Part shown: piece after piece, positions 16,960-25,819 of the stretch
Position numbering within the stretch: position 1 is the first letter of the stretch
How the letters are laid out: each line of letters starts with the position of its first letter
Assembly (NCBI GenBank): GCA_035477595.1
Contig: DATIKM010000024.1
Coordinates: 1-50,777, forward strand
Reading direction: 5' to 3'
DNA: 50,777 nucleotides
DNA from: DATIKM01 sp035477595
GTDB lineage: Bacteria > Armatimonadota > Chthonomonadetes > Chthonomonadales > CAJBBX01
Made by a program: the position numbers and the translations under genes
Notes under the pieces: generated by a model
What the model saw: the letters and a program-made list of their open reading frames with translations, nothing else
What the model was told of the DNA's origin: nothing
Databases searched by the model: none

Positions 16960-17955
16960 GTGAGCGCCCGCGGAACGCCGGCCGGTTCGACCGAGGCGCC
17001 CGTCGGTCGGCTACGCCATCCGAGCGTGTTGGATGTCGTCCTGCTCGTCGCCATAAACGTGCTGTGGGCGGGGTCGTCCGCGCCGGCCAAGATCGCCTTG
17101 GGCTCCGCCGGAGATGTGGGACGAGTCGGACCGTTCACCCTCGCCTTCGTGCGCTTCGCGGTCGCAGCAGGGCTGTTCGCGCTCACGCTGGCCGTGCTAC
17201 GCCATCCCGTGCGGGTCGCGCGCGCCGACGTGCCAAGGTTCCTGCTCGCGGGCTTTGTCGGCATCGCGGTGACCTACGGTCTGTTCTACCATGGTGTGAG
17301 GGCCTCGACCGCCGTGGAGAGCGGCCTGCTCTTTGCCGCCCAGCCCGTTCTCATCGCCCTGCTGGCGCGCGTCCTGCTTCGCGAGGTGCTCACGCCCGGG
17401 CAGGCGTGGGGCCTGGCACTGGGCTTCGCGGGCGTCTACCTGATAGCCGTTCAGGGCCTGGTTCCTCGCCTCTCTGCCGCGGTCGTCGGTAACCTCATCA
17501 TCGGCGTGGCAGTCGCGTTTGAGTCATTTGCATGCATCGTATGTAAAGGACTCACACGGCGCTATGCAGGCGTGCTGGTCGTGTTCCTTCAGATGCTGAT
17601 CGGCTCCCTGCTCCTGCTGCCCTTCGCAGCGGCAGAGATCGCCCGCTACGGTCCTCCAGTGTTGAGCCCGTCGGTGATCGGCAGCGTGGCCTACCTCGCG
17701 CTGGTCTGCTCGTTCCTCTGCTTCGGGATCTGGTTCGTGCTTCTGCCCAGGCTCAACGTGTCGCTGATGGCGGGCTTCCTGTTCGTCCAGCCGATTGTGA
17801 GCCCGATCTACGCATACGTGCTGCTGTCGGAGCGCCTCGGCTGGTGGTCGTTGGGCGGGGGCGCGCTCGTAGTGGCGGGCGTCTGGCTCGTAGCCGTGCG
17901 CGGCGTCCGAAGAGCCGGGGAATCGGCATCGCGTACGCAAGGGAATGCGTGGTGA
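16960..17955 (+). CDS. EamA/DMT-family transporter
   Basis: The 331-residue protein has about ten hydrophobic helices in two repeated halves, typical of EamA drug/metabolite transporters. Family features include LWAGSSAPAKIAL in the first helix, TYGLFYHGVRASTAVESGLLFAAQP in effect at the end of the first repeat, and FLFVQPIVSPIYAYVLLSERL in the second. It exports or imports an unknown small metabolite across the inner membrane. I chose GTG 16960; GTG 17026, closer to helix 1, is possible. No strong ribosome site is seen for either. Confidence 0.86.
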   Translation: MSARGTPAGSTEAPVGRLRHPSVLDVVLLVAINVLWAGSSAPAKIALGSAGDVGRVGPFTLAFVRFAVAAGLFALTLAVLRHPVRVARADVPRFLLAGFVGIAVTYGLFYHGVRASTAVESGLLFAAQPVLIALLARVLLREVLTPGQAWGLALGFAGVYLIAVQGLVPRLSAAVVGNLIIGVAVAFESFACIVCKGLTRRYAGVLVVFLQMLIGSLLLLPFAAAEIARYGPPVLSPSVIGSVAYLALVCSFLCFGIWFVLLPRLNVSLMAGFLFVQPIVSPIYAYVLLSERLGWWSLGGGALVVAGVWLVAVRGVRRAGESASRTQGNAW

Positions 17956-18082
17956 GGTCGGGGCTTGAGTGTGGAACGAACACACGGGGGAGTCTATCGG
18001 GCGCGATGAGTCCGCCTGCGCGGCGCTGCTGGGTGGAGTTGGCTGGCTGACCCCGCCCGACGCCGGGAGAGGAGTGGGACGG

Positions 18083-18319
18083 ATGGCCGGGATCGAACCC
18101 ATCGGGCATCTGACACCTGTGCGCCTCTTGGCCCTGCGCCCTGCCCTCCGCGATCAGGAGGTCACGCCGGAACAGCGTGTGGCTGCGCTTCAGAGCCGCG
18201 TCGAGGCCAGGCTGGACCGTGAGGTCGAGAGCATTCGCGCACGCCTCGGTGCGGTACTCGAGGCTGCGCCTGAGCCTCCGGCCGGCGCAGCACGGGGGCG
18301 CCTGGACGTGCTGGCGTGA
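18083..18319 (+). CDS. Small protein of unknown function, 78 residues
   Basis: The ATG at 18083 is preceded by GGGAGAGGAG (18065-18074) at a good distance. The product has a nonpolar first third (GIEPIGHLTPVRLLAL) and a helical, heptad-like middle rich in Arg, Glu, Leu and Val (residues about 30-60). The tail is Pro/Ala-rich. I do not recognise it. It lies between the EamA gene and the kinase on the same strand, and the ribosome site is the main reason to call it. Confidence 0.5.
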   Translation: MAGIEPIGHLTPVRLLALRPALRDQEVTPEQRVAALQSRVEARLDREVESIRARLGAVLEAAPEPPAGAARGRLDVLA

Positions 18320-18393
18320 TCAGCCTGCCGGCGGGCCCCGTTATCGCGTCGGCTCGGTACGCCAGTCACGCGGCGCCGAACGGCGCGCGCGGT

Positions 18394-18399
18394 ATAATG
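18394..18399 (+). promoter_or_regulatory. Perfect -10 box before the histidine kinase gene
   Basis: TATAAT at 18394-18399 is a full consensus -10, 49 bp before the kinase ATG. No good -35 lies 16-18 bp upstream, so an activator or alternative contact would be needed. Confidence 0.4.
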
Positions 18400-18447
18400 G
18401 TCGCGCCATCCTTCGCTTAGTGACTCCCCCTTGGAGAGGCCGCCAGC

Positions 18448-20241
18448 ATGTCGACCGACGAGGTCCAGGCGCTCCGCGCGCGCATCGCGGAGATCGAACG
18501 CGAGAACTCAGCCCTCTGTGCCCGCATCGCGGGCATGCAGCACGAGATGGGCGCCAAGGAGCAGGAGCTTGCCCGCGCACAGCGCGGGCTTCGAGCGTCC
18601 GAGGTGGCGGACCAGCCCGTGGTGTCGCTCGCCGAGTACGAGGACACGCTGCGCCGCCTCGTGCAGCGCGTCGCAATGATCCTGCAGGCTGAGAAGTGCG
18701 CCCTGATGGTGCTGGACAGGGAGACCGGTGAGCTCGTCGGTCGCAGTCCCGCGTTCGGCATCAGCGAGACCGACATCCGGATGCTGCGTGTGAAGATCAC
18801 CGAGGGCATCGCCGGCGAAGTCTTCCGCACGGAGCACCCCGCGATCTTCAATGACGCCATCAACGACCCGCGCACCTTCCGGGAGAACGTGGCGCTCCTC
18901 CACATCCGCAACGGCGTCACGGTGCCGCTCACCGTCGAGCGCCGCGACGAGGACAACCGGATCCTCGATCGCGTCACCATCGGCGTCTTGAGCGTGTACA
19001 ACAAACGCTACGGCGGCGCTTTCAACGACGAGGATGTCCAGCTTCTCGAGCGCCTGGCGCGCAATGCCGCTGCCGTTATCGCGAACGCCCAGATGTTCCG
19101 AGAGCTGGTCGAGGAGCGCGAGAAGCTCGCCCACACGATCGAGAGCCTCTACGCGGGCCTTATGCTGATCGACCAGAATGGCAAGCTGATGCAGATGAAC
19201 GCCCGGGCGCGCCAGGTCTTCGGAGTTGCCGGAGACCCCGTGGGCAGGCTCTATACAGACGCCATCGCCCATGATAGGGCGTGCGAAATCCTGGTCCGAA
19301 TGCTCGCGGTCGATGAGAACAACACCAATAGCGTAGAGGAAGACACGAAGGCGGCCGAGGAGATCACCGTACTCGACCGTGAGACCGACGAAGACCGCAT
19401 CTTCCAGATGCACTCCGCTCAGGTGCGCGGCGAGGATCACCGCCTCATCGGCACCGCGGTGATCCTGAACGACATTACGGAGATACGCAACCTCGAGCGG
19501 ATGAAGACGGAGTTCGTGGCCATCGCCGCCCATGAGCTTCGGACGCCGATGACCCCGATCAAGGGCTTCATCGACATGCTCGCCACCGACGACGAGGACT
19601 CGTTCTCGTTTGAGGACCGCAGGGAGTACTACGGCATCATCCAGCAGAACGTGGACCGCCTCGGACGCCTGATCAACGATCTGCTGAACGTGACGCGCAT
19701 CGAGCGCGGCATCGCCCTTTCCCTCTTCTGGGAGGAGGTGGACCTCTGCGCGCTGGCGGAGTCGGTCCTGGAAGTTCAGCGTGGCATGACCCAGAGCGAT
19801 CGGCACACCCTGGTGCTCGACTCCCGGCCGGAGCACGTGCTCGCCACCGTGGGACGTGATCAGATCGAGCAGATCCTACAGAACCTGGTGAACAACGCTA
19901 TCAAGTACTCCCCGGAGGGCGGCGAGATCCGGGTCATCATCCGCGAGGAGAAAGAGAACGCGTCCGTCCTGATCGGCGTCAAGGACCATGGCACCGGCAT
20001 CCCGGAGTCCGCTCGCAGCAAGCTCTTCAAGCCCTACCGTCGCATCCACAACCAGAGGACGGCGAGCGTGAAAGGCACGGGTATTGGGTTGTTCCTCGTT
20101 AAGAACCTGGTAGAGGCGCACCACGGGACCATCTGGTTCGAGAGCGACATGGGCAGGGGCACCACGTTCTGGTTCCGCATTCCGGAGGCGCCGGCGGCGC
20201 ACGGCGATCCCGACGTGGACCGGCCAGAACAGACGCTCTAG
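18448..20241 (+). CDS. Soluble GAF-PAS sensor histidine kinase
   Basis: The 597-residue protein has an N-terminal coiled coil (residues about 3-45, EVQALRARIAEIEREN type). A GAF domain follows (about 65-215, with YNKRYGGAFNDEDVQLLERLA at its end in effect), then a PAS domain (about 220-345, GLMLIDQNGKLMQMN), HisKA with AAHELRTPMTPIKGF (phospho-acceptor His near 362), and the ATPase domain. The ATPase shows NNAIKYSPEGGE (N box), VKDHGTGIP (G1) and GTGIGLFLVKNLVEAHHG (G2). No transmembrane helix is present, so it senses a cytoplasmic signal. No response regulator is adjacent, making it an orphan kinase. The start ATG follows GGAGAGG. Confidence 0.92.
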   Translation: MSTDEVQALRARIAEIERENSALCARIAGMQHEMGAKEQELARAQRGLRASEVADQPVVSLAEYEDTLRRLVQRVAMILQAEKCALMVLDRETGELVGRSPAFGISETDIRMLRVKITEGIAGEVFRTEHPAIFNDAINDPRTFRENVALLHIRNGVTVPLTVERRDEDNRILDRVTIGVLSVYNKRYGGAFNDEDVQLLERLARNAAAVIANAQMFRELVEEREKLAHTIESLYAGLMLIDQNGKLMQMNARARQVFGVAGDPVGRLYTDAIAHDRACEILVRMLAVDENNTNSVEEDTKAAEEITVLDRETDEDRIFQMHSAQVRGEDHRLIGTAVILNDITEIRNLERMKTEFVAIAAHELRTPMTPIKGFIDMLATDDEDSFSFEDRREYYGIIQQNVDRLGRLINDLLNVTRIERGIALSLFWEEVDLCALAESVLEVQRGMTQSDRHTLVLDSRPEHVLATVGRDQIEQILQNLVNNAIKYSPEGGEIRVIIREEKENASVLIGVKDHGTGIPESARSKLFKPYRRIHNQRTASVKGTGIGLFLVKNLVEAHHGTIWFESDMGRGTTFWFRIPEAPAAHGDPDVDRPEQTL

Positions 20242-20404
20242 CCGCGCACACTGCGGGCCGCCTGCGATCTCTGTTCCCGCCCACCGAGCACCTGCGTGCG
20301 CCTCAACGCGGCTCCGGTCCGCTGGCCTCGCCGGGAACACGTCTGCTCCTCGGTGCGTCTGCTAGGTGTAGCGCTTCTCGCGGCGCGCCGTAAGAGGGAG
20401 CATC

Positions 20405-20905
20405 GTGCTTCAGTCTGTCGATGTCATGGTTGAACAGATGCCCCATGCTGCTGGTCTGCCTCTGCCCGCCTACGTCACAGCAGGCTCGGCGGGCCTCGAC
20501 CTGACGGCTGCCATCGACGGTTCCATCACCCTGGCGCCCGGCGAACGAGCGCTTGTGCCCACCGGACTGCGCATCGCGGTACCACCCGGCTTTGAGGCGC
20601 AGGTTCGGGCGCGAAGCGGTCTCTCGCTCCAGCGGGGCCTCGGCGTGCCCAATGCTCCCGGGACGATCGACAGCGACTACCGCGGCGAGGTTGGCGTGTT
20701 GCTCATTAACTGGAGCGCCGAGCGCCAGACCATCTGGCGCGGCGACCGCATTGCTCAGTTGGTCGTGGCCCCCGTCGTGCGGGTCAGCTGGGCGCCATGC
20801 GAGCACCTGCCGCCGTCCGATCGTGGCTCCGGCGGTTTCGGCCACTCGGGAGTGCAGCGCCTGGAGACGACCCAGGACGGGGTAAAGGACGGAGGTGTGC
20901 CATGA
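20405..20905 (+). CDS. dut: dUTP diphosphatase
   Basis: The 166-residue protein carries the five trimeric-dUTPase motifs in order: AGSAGLDL, ARSGLS, GTIDSDYRGEVGVLLIN with the catalytic Asp and the uracil pocket, GDRIAQLV, and RGSGGFGHSG covering the base. It hydrolyses dUTP to dUMP, keeping uracil out of DNA and feeding thymidylate synthesis. The start is GTG 20405 behind GAGGGAG (20393-20399). An extra tail of about 15 residues follows motif 5. The stop overlaps the next start by ATGA. Confidence 0.95.
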   Translation: MLQSVDVMVEQMPHAAGLPLPAYVTAGSAGLDLTAAIDGSITLAPGERALVPTGLRIAVPPGFEAQVRARSGLSLQRGLGVPNAPGTIDSDYRGEVGVLLINWSAERQTIWRGDRIAQLVVAPVVRVSWAPCEHLPPSDRGSGGFGHSGVQRLETTQDGVKDGGVP

Positions 20906-22077
20906 CCATGGCGACGGCGACATGCGAACGGTGCAATGCGCAGATAGACGCGGACGCGAGGCACTGCCCGCAGTGCGGGGCGCCGGTCGTGCCTGAGGTG
21001 GAGCGCGAGACGGAGATCCTTCTGTCTCAGGCGAACGTTGCGCGCGTGCGCAAGCAGTTCGCGGAAGCCGAGGCGACGTGCGTCGACGTCCTGCGCCGCG
21101 ACCCCAACAACGCACACGCTCACTCGCTCCTCGGCGACCTCTACCGCGACCAGGCTCGCCTTCACGACGCGGCGCAGTGGTACCGGATGGCGCTCGACCT
21201 GTCAAGCGACAGCCCGGCGGACCGCGCGAAGCTTATGCACGTCGAGGACATGATCGCTCGCACACAAGGCGAGCGCACTGTGGCCGCCGGCGGATCCAGT
21301 GCCTCTAAGCTGATGGGTTTGCCGCACGTGCTCTGGATTCGCGTCGTCACCGCCGTGGTAGTCGTGTTTCTGGTGAGTGTGGTCGCGGTCACGCTGGCGG
21401 GCCGCGCGCGGCAGGGGTCGCCTGCCGCGCGGCCTGACAGCCCCGGCGCGCTCCATGGGGCGACGGCCCCCGGCGCCGAGCGCGGCTGGCCGATCGCTCC
21501 GCCCAGGAGTCCCCTTACCACCACGATGCCCACCGGTGCGGCGCCTGCGCCAGCGACGCCCGGAGCCACGGCTGCCGCGACAGTCCCCGGTGCGGCGCCA
21601 GGGGCGGGCACGGTGCAGCAGCGCCTTGTGGTGGATGGCGACGGACGGACGGAGCACGAGGAGGCGCTGCGCATCGCGCTCAACACTCATGCTGGCGCCA
21701 TGGGAGGCGGGACTGTCACGTCGGTGATGTTCGTGAACAACGACAGCACAGTGATGCTGGTGATGACGCGCACCGGCGCGCTGAGCCCCGCCTCCGCGGA
21801 CGCCTTGCGGGCGTCGATCGTGCGCGATGCGTTTCGGGTGGCGGAGCACACGTTACAGGCGGTGCCGCAGGCGCAGCGCGTCGCCGTCGCGGTTCGCCTG
21901 ACTGGCAGCGGCCTGCGACCGGTGCCCGCGTTCGACGGTCAGGTCGATCGGCAGTCCATGATGGGCGCCGACCGCGGCGTCGACCCCGGGCGCCTGGCCT
22001 ACGCCTTCAGCTCGATGTGGTGGGCGCCCGACATCGCCCCTGCGGAGGATGTCGGCGCTGGCGACGCGGCGCTCTGA
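20902..22077 (+). CDS. Zinc-ribbon/TPR single-pass membrane protein of unknown function
   Basis: The 391-residue protein begins with a zinc ribbon (CERCNAQ...CPQCGAP, Cys pairs at about 7/10 and 21/24). A short TPR-like region follows (about 35-95: AEATCVDVLRRDPNNAHAHSLLGDLYRDQ in effect), then a membrane helix (about 138-158), a Pro/Ala/Thr-rich linker (about 165-235) and a C-terminal domain of unknown fold. The cytoplasmic N-terminus and external C-terminus are inferred. GGAGG (20891-20895) precedes ATG 20902, which overlaps dut. The coupling with dut probably reflects compaction more than shared function. Confidence 0.72.
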   Translation: MTMATATCERCNAQIDADARHCPQCGAPVVPEVERETEILLSQANVARVRKQFAEAEATCVDVLRRDPNNAHAHSLLGDLYRDQARLHDAAQWYRMALDLSSDSPADRAKLMHVEDMIARTQGERTVAAGGSSASKLMGLPHVLWIRVVTAVVVVFLVSVVAVTLAGRARQGSPAARPDSPGALHGATAPGAERGWPIAPPRSPLTTTMPTGAAPAPATPGATAAATVPGAAPGAGTVQQRLVVDGDGRTEHEEALRIALNTHAGAMGGGTVTSVMFVNNDSTVMLVMTRTGALSPASADALRASIVRDAFRVAEHTLQAVPQAQRVAVAVRLTGSGLRPVPAFDGQVDRQSMMGADRGVDPGRLAYAFSSMWWAPDIAPAEDVGAGDAAL

Positions 22078-22239
22078 GCGCCCGGCCGGTCGCGGTGATG
22101 TGAGGACGCGTTCGCGCAGACTCGCTAGCGCCTGCGGCGAGCCTTACGACGGCGTGTACCTCCTGCGGCCGACGTCGCGCGTGGGCCGTGTGTTACCTTC
22201 AGGGCACTTCGACTGCGTGGGCGCCCTCCTTGCGCCTGC

Positions 22240-22269
22240 TTGCGGGCCCCGCTGGCGATCTGCTATCAT
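22240..22269 (+). promoter_or_regulatory. tRNA-Val promoter
   Basis: TTGCGG at 22240-22245, an 18-bp spacer and TATCAT at 22264-22269, with the TGn extension just before it (22261-22263). The start would lie a few bases ahead of the tRNA. The stretch 22078-22239 shows nothing else. Confidence 0.5.
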
Positions 22270-22282
22270 AGTCGATGTCCAT

Positions 22283-22354
22283 GGGCGGTTAGCTCAGGGG
22301 AAGAGCGCCTCGTTGACACCGAGGAGGTCACTAGTTCAAATCTAGTATCGCCCA
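22283..22354 (+). tRNA. tRNA-Val (anticodon GAC)
   Basis: The 72-nt cloverleaf has a 7-bp acceptor stem (22283-22289 with 22347-22353, one G-U pair), a D arm with AGCTCAGGGGAAGAGC, and an anticodon stem CCTCG/CGAGG around loop TTGACAC (anticodon GAC). It also has a T arm with GTTCAAATC and discriminator A at 22354. CCA is not encoded. It reads valine codons GUC and GUU. Confidence 0.95.
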
Positions 22355-22370
22355 CGCCACGATCACTCCC

Positions 22371-22398
22371 GCCGGGAACGAGCGCGCTCGTTCCCGGC
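22371..22398 (+). terminator. Rho-independent terminator after tRNA-Val
   Basis: A perfect 28-bp palindrome (arms 22371-22384 and 22385-22398) forms a long GC-rich stem starting 16 bp past the tRNA. TCGTTCTGT, moderately T-rich, follows it. Confidence 0.7.
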
Positions 22399-22443
22399 TC
22401 GTTCTGTGCCGCACCCGCTACCTATGCGCCGCCGCAGGCAGTA

Positions 22444-22452
22444 TGCTACAAT
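22444..22452 (+). promoter_or_regulatory. Extended -10 promoter for the second Gfo/Idh gene
   Basis: TGCTACAAT at 22444-22452 is an extended -10 element (TGn plus TACAAT, 5 of 6). There is no clear -35, as is common for extended -10 promoters. It implies a leader of about 150 nt before 22607, in which I see no recognisable riboswitch. Confidence 0.45.
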
Positions 22453-22606
22453 GCCGCGGCCTGCGCGGGGGCGGTCTCCCCTCTCCCCCCGCTCGTACGG
22501 TGTTGCGCCTCACGCTGCCCGCGCCGGGCTCACCATCACCGCGCCACCGCGCACGGCGTCTCCAGCCGCCGTCGCGACGCGATACCCGCTGAGGAGAGGT
22601 GTTCCC

Positions 22607-23665
22607 ATGGCGAAGAAGGTGAAGAAGGTCGGTGTCGGCATCATCGGCGCGGGAGGCATCGCCCAGAACGCCCACATGCCGGGCTACGCGGCCATTCCCG
22701 AACAGTGCGAGATCGTTGCCGTCGCCGACTCGAACAAGGAGGTGGCCAGAGCCGCCGCAGCCAAGTTCGGCGTGAAGAACGTCCTCACGGACTACACGAA
22801 GCTGCTCGAGATGGACGAAGTGCACGCGGTCTCCGTCTGCACGCCCAACTACCTCCACTTCGAGCCCACTGTCCAGGCGTTCAAGGCCGGCAAGCACGTG
22901 TTGTGCGAGAAGCCCGTGGCGATGAACGCCGCTGAAGCCCGCAAGATGGTCGATGCCGGCCGCAAGGCGAAGAAGAAGTTCATGGTGGGCTACAACATGC
23001 GCTTCGCGCCTTCGAGCCAGCTCCTCAAGCGCTACATCGACGCGGGCGAGCTCGGCGAGGTCTACTACGCCAGGGCGCAGGCCCTCCGGCGCCGCGGTAT
23101 CCCGGGCTGGGGTGTCTTCATCGACAAGGCAAAGCAGGGCGGTGGTCCCCTCATCGACATCGGGGTTCACATCCTCGACCTGACCCTCTGGCTGATGGGG
23201 CATCCGAAGCCTGTGCTTGCCTCCGGCGTCACCTACGCCAAGTTCGGGACGCGGAGCGACGTGGTCGGCTTCATGGGTCAGTGGGACTACAAGAACTTCA
23301 CCGTCGAGGACTTCGCCTCTGCACTCGTGCGCTTCGATAACGGGGCATCGATCGTGCTGGAGGCGAGCTTCGTCGCCAACATCGCGCAGGATGTCTTCAA
23401 CAGCACCCTCTGCGGTACCCAGGGCGGCGCGACTACGACCCCGGTGACCATCGTGAAGGAAGCGCACCGGTCCCTCCAGACCTTTCAGCCGGAGATCCCC
23501 AACGCGCAGGCCAACACGCACTCCGAGGAAGTGAAGCACTTCGTCGAGTGTATCCTGCAGGACCGCGAGCCACTCGTGACCGGGGAGCATGGTCTGATGG
23601 TTGCCGAGATCATGGACGCCATCTACAAGTCGTCCGAGAAGGGCTGCGAGGTGCAGGTCGGCTAG
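22607..23665 (+). CDS. Gfo/Idh/MocA family oxidoreductase
   Basis: The 352-residue protein has a lysine-rich start (MAKKVKKVG), the Rossmann loop GIIGAGGIAQNAHMPGY, an ADSNKEVARAAAAKFG segment, and HVLCEKPVAMNAAEARKM with the catalytic EKP lysine. Further on are YNMRFAPSSQLLKRYID and GGGPLIDIGVHILDLTLWLMG, which carries the conserved Asp/His pair. It is a closer match to the standard family than the enzyme at 1557, and both probably oxidise sugar-like substrates. The start ATG 22607 follows GAGGAGAGG (22591-22599). A hairpin follows the stop. Confidence 0.93.
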   Translation: MAKKVKKVGVGIIGAGGIAQNAHMPGYAAIPEQCEIVAVADSNKEVARAAAAKFGVKNVLTDYTKLLEMDEVHAVSVCTPNYLHFEPTVQAFKAGKHVLCEKPVAMNAAEARKMVDAGRKAKKKFMVGYNMRFAPSSQLLKRYIDAGELGEVYYARAQALRRRGIPGWGVFIDKAKQGGGPLIDIGVHILDLTLWLMGHPKPVLASGVTYAKFGTRSDVVGFMGQWDYKNFTVEDFASALVRFDNGASIVLEASFVANIAQDVFNSTLCGTQGGATTTPVTIVKEAHRSLQTFQPEIPNAQANTHSEEVKHFVECILQDREPLVTGEHGLMVAEIMDAIYKSSEKGCEVQVG

Positions 23666-23674
23666 CTGCGCCAC

Positions 23675-23719
23675 GGGTGGGTCGCGCGACCTGAGCAGCT
23701 CACGGCGCGCGACCCGCCC
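23675..23719 (+). terminator. Hairpin after the second Gfo/Idh gene
   Basis: A 14-bp stem with one G-U pair (23675-23688 with 23706-23719) and a 17-nt loop begin 9 bp past the stop. No T-run follows; the MFS gene starts 14 bp later, so read-through is likely. Confidence 0.45.
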
Positions 23720-23733
23720 GGCACGCCTCCGCT

Positions 23734-25077
23734 ATGACGAGCCCGCAGAGCTCCCCCCCCGAGAAGGCGGACGGCGACTCCACCCGCGCCGTCCTGCTCA
23801 GCATTGTGGTCGTTGCCGGCCTCGCCGAGTTGGCCTACGCCATCTTGAACCTGTCCGCGATGCCCGTGTACCTGCGGGACAGCATGGGATACGGCGAGTC
23901 CGCCGTCACGCTCATCGGCACAGCCTTCCTGGTCTGCGAAGGGGTCATGCGGGGCCCCTTCGGCATTCTGGGCGACCGCATCGGCAGGAAATGGCTGGTG
24001 ATGGCTGGCCCATGCGTGAGCGCCTTCACATCTCTGCTCACGCTTGCGGTCGCTCCAGAGCAGTGGTATCTGTTCGCGTTCCTGCGCGTGCTCGACGGCC
24101 TCGGGGCAGCCGCGCTCTGGCCCGCAGCCTTTGCGATGATCGCCGACGTCGCGCCAGACCACCGGCGATCGCAGTCCATGGGTCTCTTCAACGTGACCTA
24201 TCTGGTCGCCATCTCGCTCGGGCCGTTTCTTGGCGGCGTCGCGAACGACCTGACCCGCACGGTGCTCTACGCCCTGAACCCGAACGGGGACCTTGCCAAC
24301 AACGTCGACCCGCGCCATGCGTCCTTCTACCTGGTGTCCGTGCTGTTCGCGGCGACGGCCGTGGCTGCGTGGTGGCGCGTGCCCCACATCGCGCCTCACC
24401 ATGCGCGAAGCCCGAGGCGCAGAGAGACGGGCTTCGACTTCCGCTCCTTCGCACGCGCGCTGCGTCAGATTCCGGAGACGCTGCTCATCGCGTTCGTCAC
24501 CTTCCTCGGCATCGGGATGGTGATGCTCCTCGTCAAGCTGTTCGCGCTGGATGAGTTTCGCCTCTCCGAAACGGAGTTCGGCGCGCTCCTGCTGGTCCCC
24601 GCGCTGGTCATCGGGCTGGCGTCGGTGCCCCTTGGCACCGTGGGCGACCGCCTGGGGAAGGTGCGGGCGGTGCGTCTCGGCCTCGCGCTCTGCGCCTTTT
24701 CCATGTGGGCACTCATCCTGATCCGCAGCCACTTCGCGCTGATCCTCTGCGGGTCGCTGATCGGCGTCGGATTCGTCATCGCGTTCCCCTCGTGGATGGC
24801 CTACGTGAGCACGTCGTGCGACCCGAGCCAGCGGGGGGCTGTGGTTGGCTCGGTGGGGACAGCACAGGGCCTGGGAGCGATGGTGGGTGCGCCTGTCGGC
24901 GGCTACCTTTACGAACACGCGCATATCCGGATCAGCGCGCTGCCCTGGCTCAACTCGCACTACGCACCTTTCATCGGCTGCGCGGCGCTGCTCTTCACTG
25001 CCTGGCTCCTCTCGCTCACGACCATCGGGGAGGATGGCCCTCGCCACAGCGGAACCAGGCGTCAGGCGGCGGCCTGA
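23734..25077 (+). CDS. MFS transporter
   Basis: The 447-residue protein has about twelve membrane helices with two MFS signatures: GILGDRIGRKWLVMAG after helix 2 and GTVGDRLGKVRAVRLG at the matching place in the second half. An acidic, asparagine-rich stretch between helices 5 and 6 (NPNGDLANNVDP) is unusual in length. The start is ATG 23734 with a poor ribosome site. Its position after a Gfo/Idh gene suggests sugar or sugar-derivative transport, which is inference only. Confidence 0.88.
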   Translation: MTSPQSSPPEKADGDSTRAVLLSIVVVAGLAELAYAILNLSAMPVYLRDSMGYGESAVTLIGTAFLVCEGVMRGPFGILGDRIGRKWLVMAGPCVSAFTSLLTLAVAPEQWYLFAFLRVLDGLGAAALWPAAFAMIADVAPDHRRSQSMGLFNVTYLVAISLGPFLGGVANDLTRTVLYALNPNGDLANNVDPRHASFYLVSVLFAATAVAAWWRVPHIAPHHARSPRRRETGFDFRSFARALRQIPETLLIAFVTFLGIGMVMLLVKLFALDEFRLSETEFGALLLVPALVIGLASVPLGTVGDRLGKVRAVRLGLALCAFSMWALILIRSHFALILCGSLIGVGFVIAFPSWMAYVSTSCDPSQRGAVVGSVGTAQGLGAMVGAPVGGYLYEHAHIRISALPWLNSHYAPFIGCAALLFTAWLLSLTTIGEDGPRHSGTRRQAAA

Positions 25078-25251
25078 CCGCTCGCCGCCGGCCGACCACG
25101 CCGTATGGCTGCGGCGAGCACCGCGAGCACCTCACATAGTCACGGCAACCCGTCGCGATCGCCAACGTTCGCTATGCAGATCAGCGAGGTCGCTTGCGCG
25201 CGTGGGCGCCGATCCAACGGCCCGCGCGCGTCGCCATCTACGCACGCAGAC

Positions 25252-25287
25252 GAGACCCCCGGCACGTGGCCTGGCGCCGGGGGTCTC
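25252..25287 (+). terminator. Terminator of the Gfo/Idh-MFS unit
   Basis: A perfect 12-bp stem (25252-25263 with 25276-25287) with a 12-nt loop is followed by TTCTCT. It sits between the MFS gene and the convergent lipoprotein gene, and may serve both. The rest of 25078-25338 appears empty. Confidence 0.7.
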
Positions 25288-25338
25288 TTCTCTGCGAATG
25301 CGCGGCACTCAAGCTGCTCTGGCTCGGGTGCGATTACC

Positions 25339-25803
25339 CTAGCCGGGACGATCGAAACGGAACACAAAATCGCGGCTCCGCGTGTGCACTCCGTCGTGTC
25401 CCGTCACCCGAAGCGTGTAGTCGCCAGGCGCCGTCGATGGGTGTGTCACGACGGTCACGATGAAGTCCGCGTACCATGGGGCAGCCGCTGACATCTCGGT
25501 ATGATCTGTCACGACCTTTGCGCTATAGGGCGCCTCCCCAACCCACGCTGTTGAGATGGTCACCGGACGCGTGGAGCCCTTCCACTGAACCCTCATCCCG
25601 ATAGGAATGCTAACACTGTGCTTGCTCGTCACCCTGAACACCGGCGGATCATCTCCGCCAGTGAGGTCCAACAGCGCGAAGGTCCCTTGCACGTTATGCT
25701 GCAAGCACGGCACATAAGGCGCCTTGCCGCCGCCGCCACAGCCAGCCAGCATCACGGACAGCACCACGCTTAGCGCCAGGGAGGCGCCCCATCCTCGCTT
25801 CAT
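25339..25803 (-). CDS. Small secreted lipoprotein of unknown function
   Basis: The 154-residue protein has a lipoprotein signal: a basic start (MKRGWGAS), a hydrophobic core and lipobox LAGC at about residues 18-21, then a glycine spacer. The remainder looks like one beta-rich domain (VFRVTSKHSVSIPIG, FIVTVVTHPSTAPGDYTLRVT) of Ig-like character. The start ATG 25803 is preceded by GGGGGGAGGAG. It lies 16 bp behind the barrel-like gene, so the two form an operon and may form an envelope complex. Confidence 0.8.
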   Translation of the reverse strand: MKRGWGASLALSVVLSVMLAGCGGGGKAPYVPCLQHNVQGTFALLDLTGGDDPPVFRVTSKHSVSIPIGMRVQWKGSTRPVTISTAWVGEAPYSAKVVTDHTEMSAAAPWYADFIVTVVTHPSTAPGDYTLRVTGHDGVHTRSRDFVFRFDRPG

Positions 25804-25819
25804 CTCCACTCCTCCCCCC

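Noticed and set aside
18508..19836. 442-codon frame antisense to the histidine kinase
   Set aside because: It mirrors the kinase exactly and shows only His/Asp/Val-rich shadow composition.
22459..22606. Riboswitch in the leader of the second Gfo/Idh gene
   Set aside because: I looked for paired stems and known aptamer cores and saw none beyond ordinary GC-rich sequence.
22418..25047. Long antisense frames opposite the second Gfo/Idh and the MFS genes
   Set aside because: Sense-strand motifs are unambiguous; the antisense products are charged low-complexity sequence.
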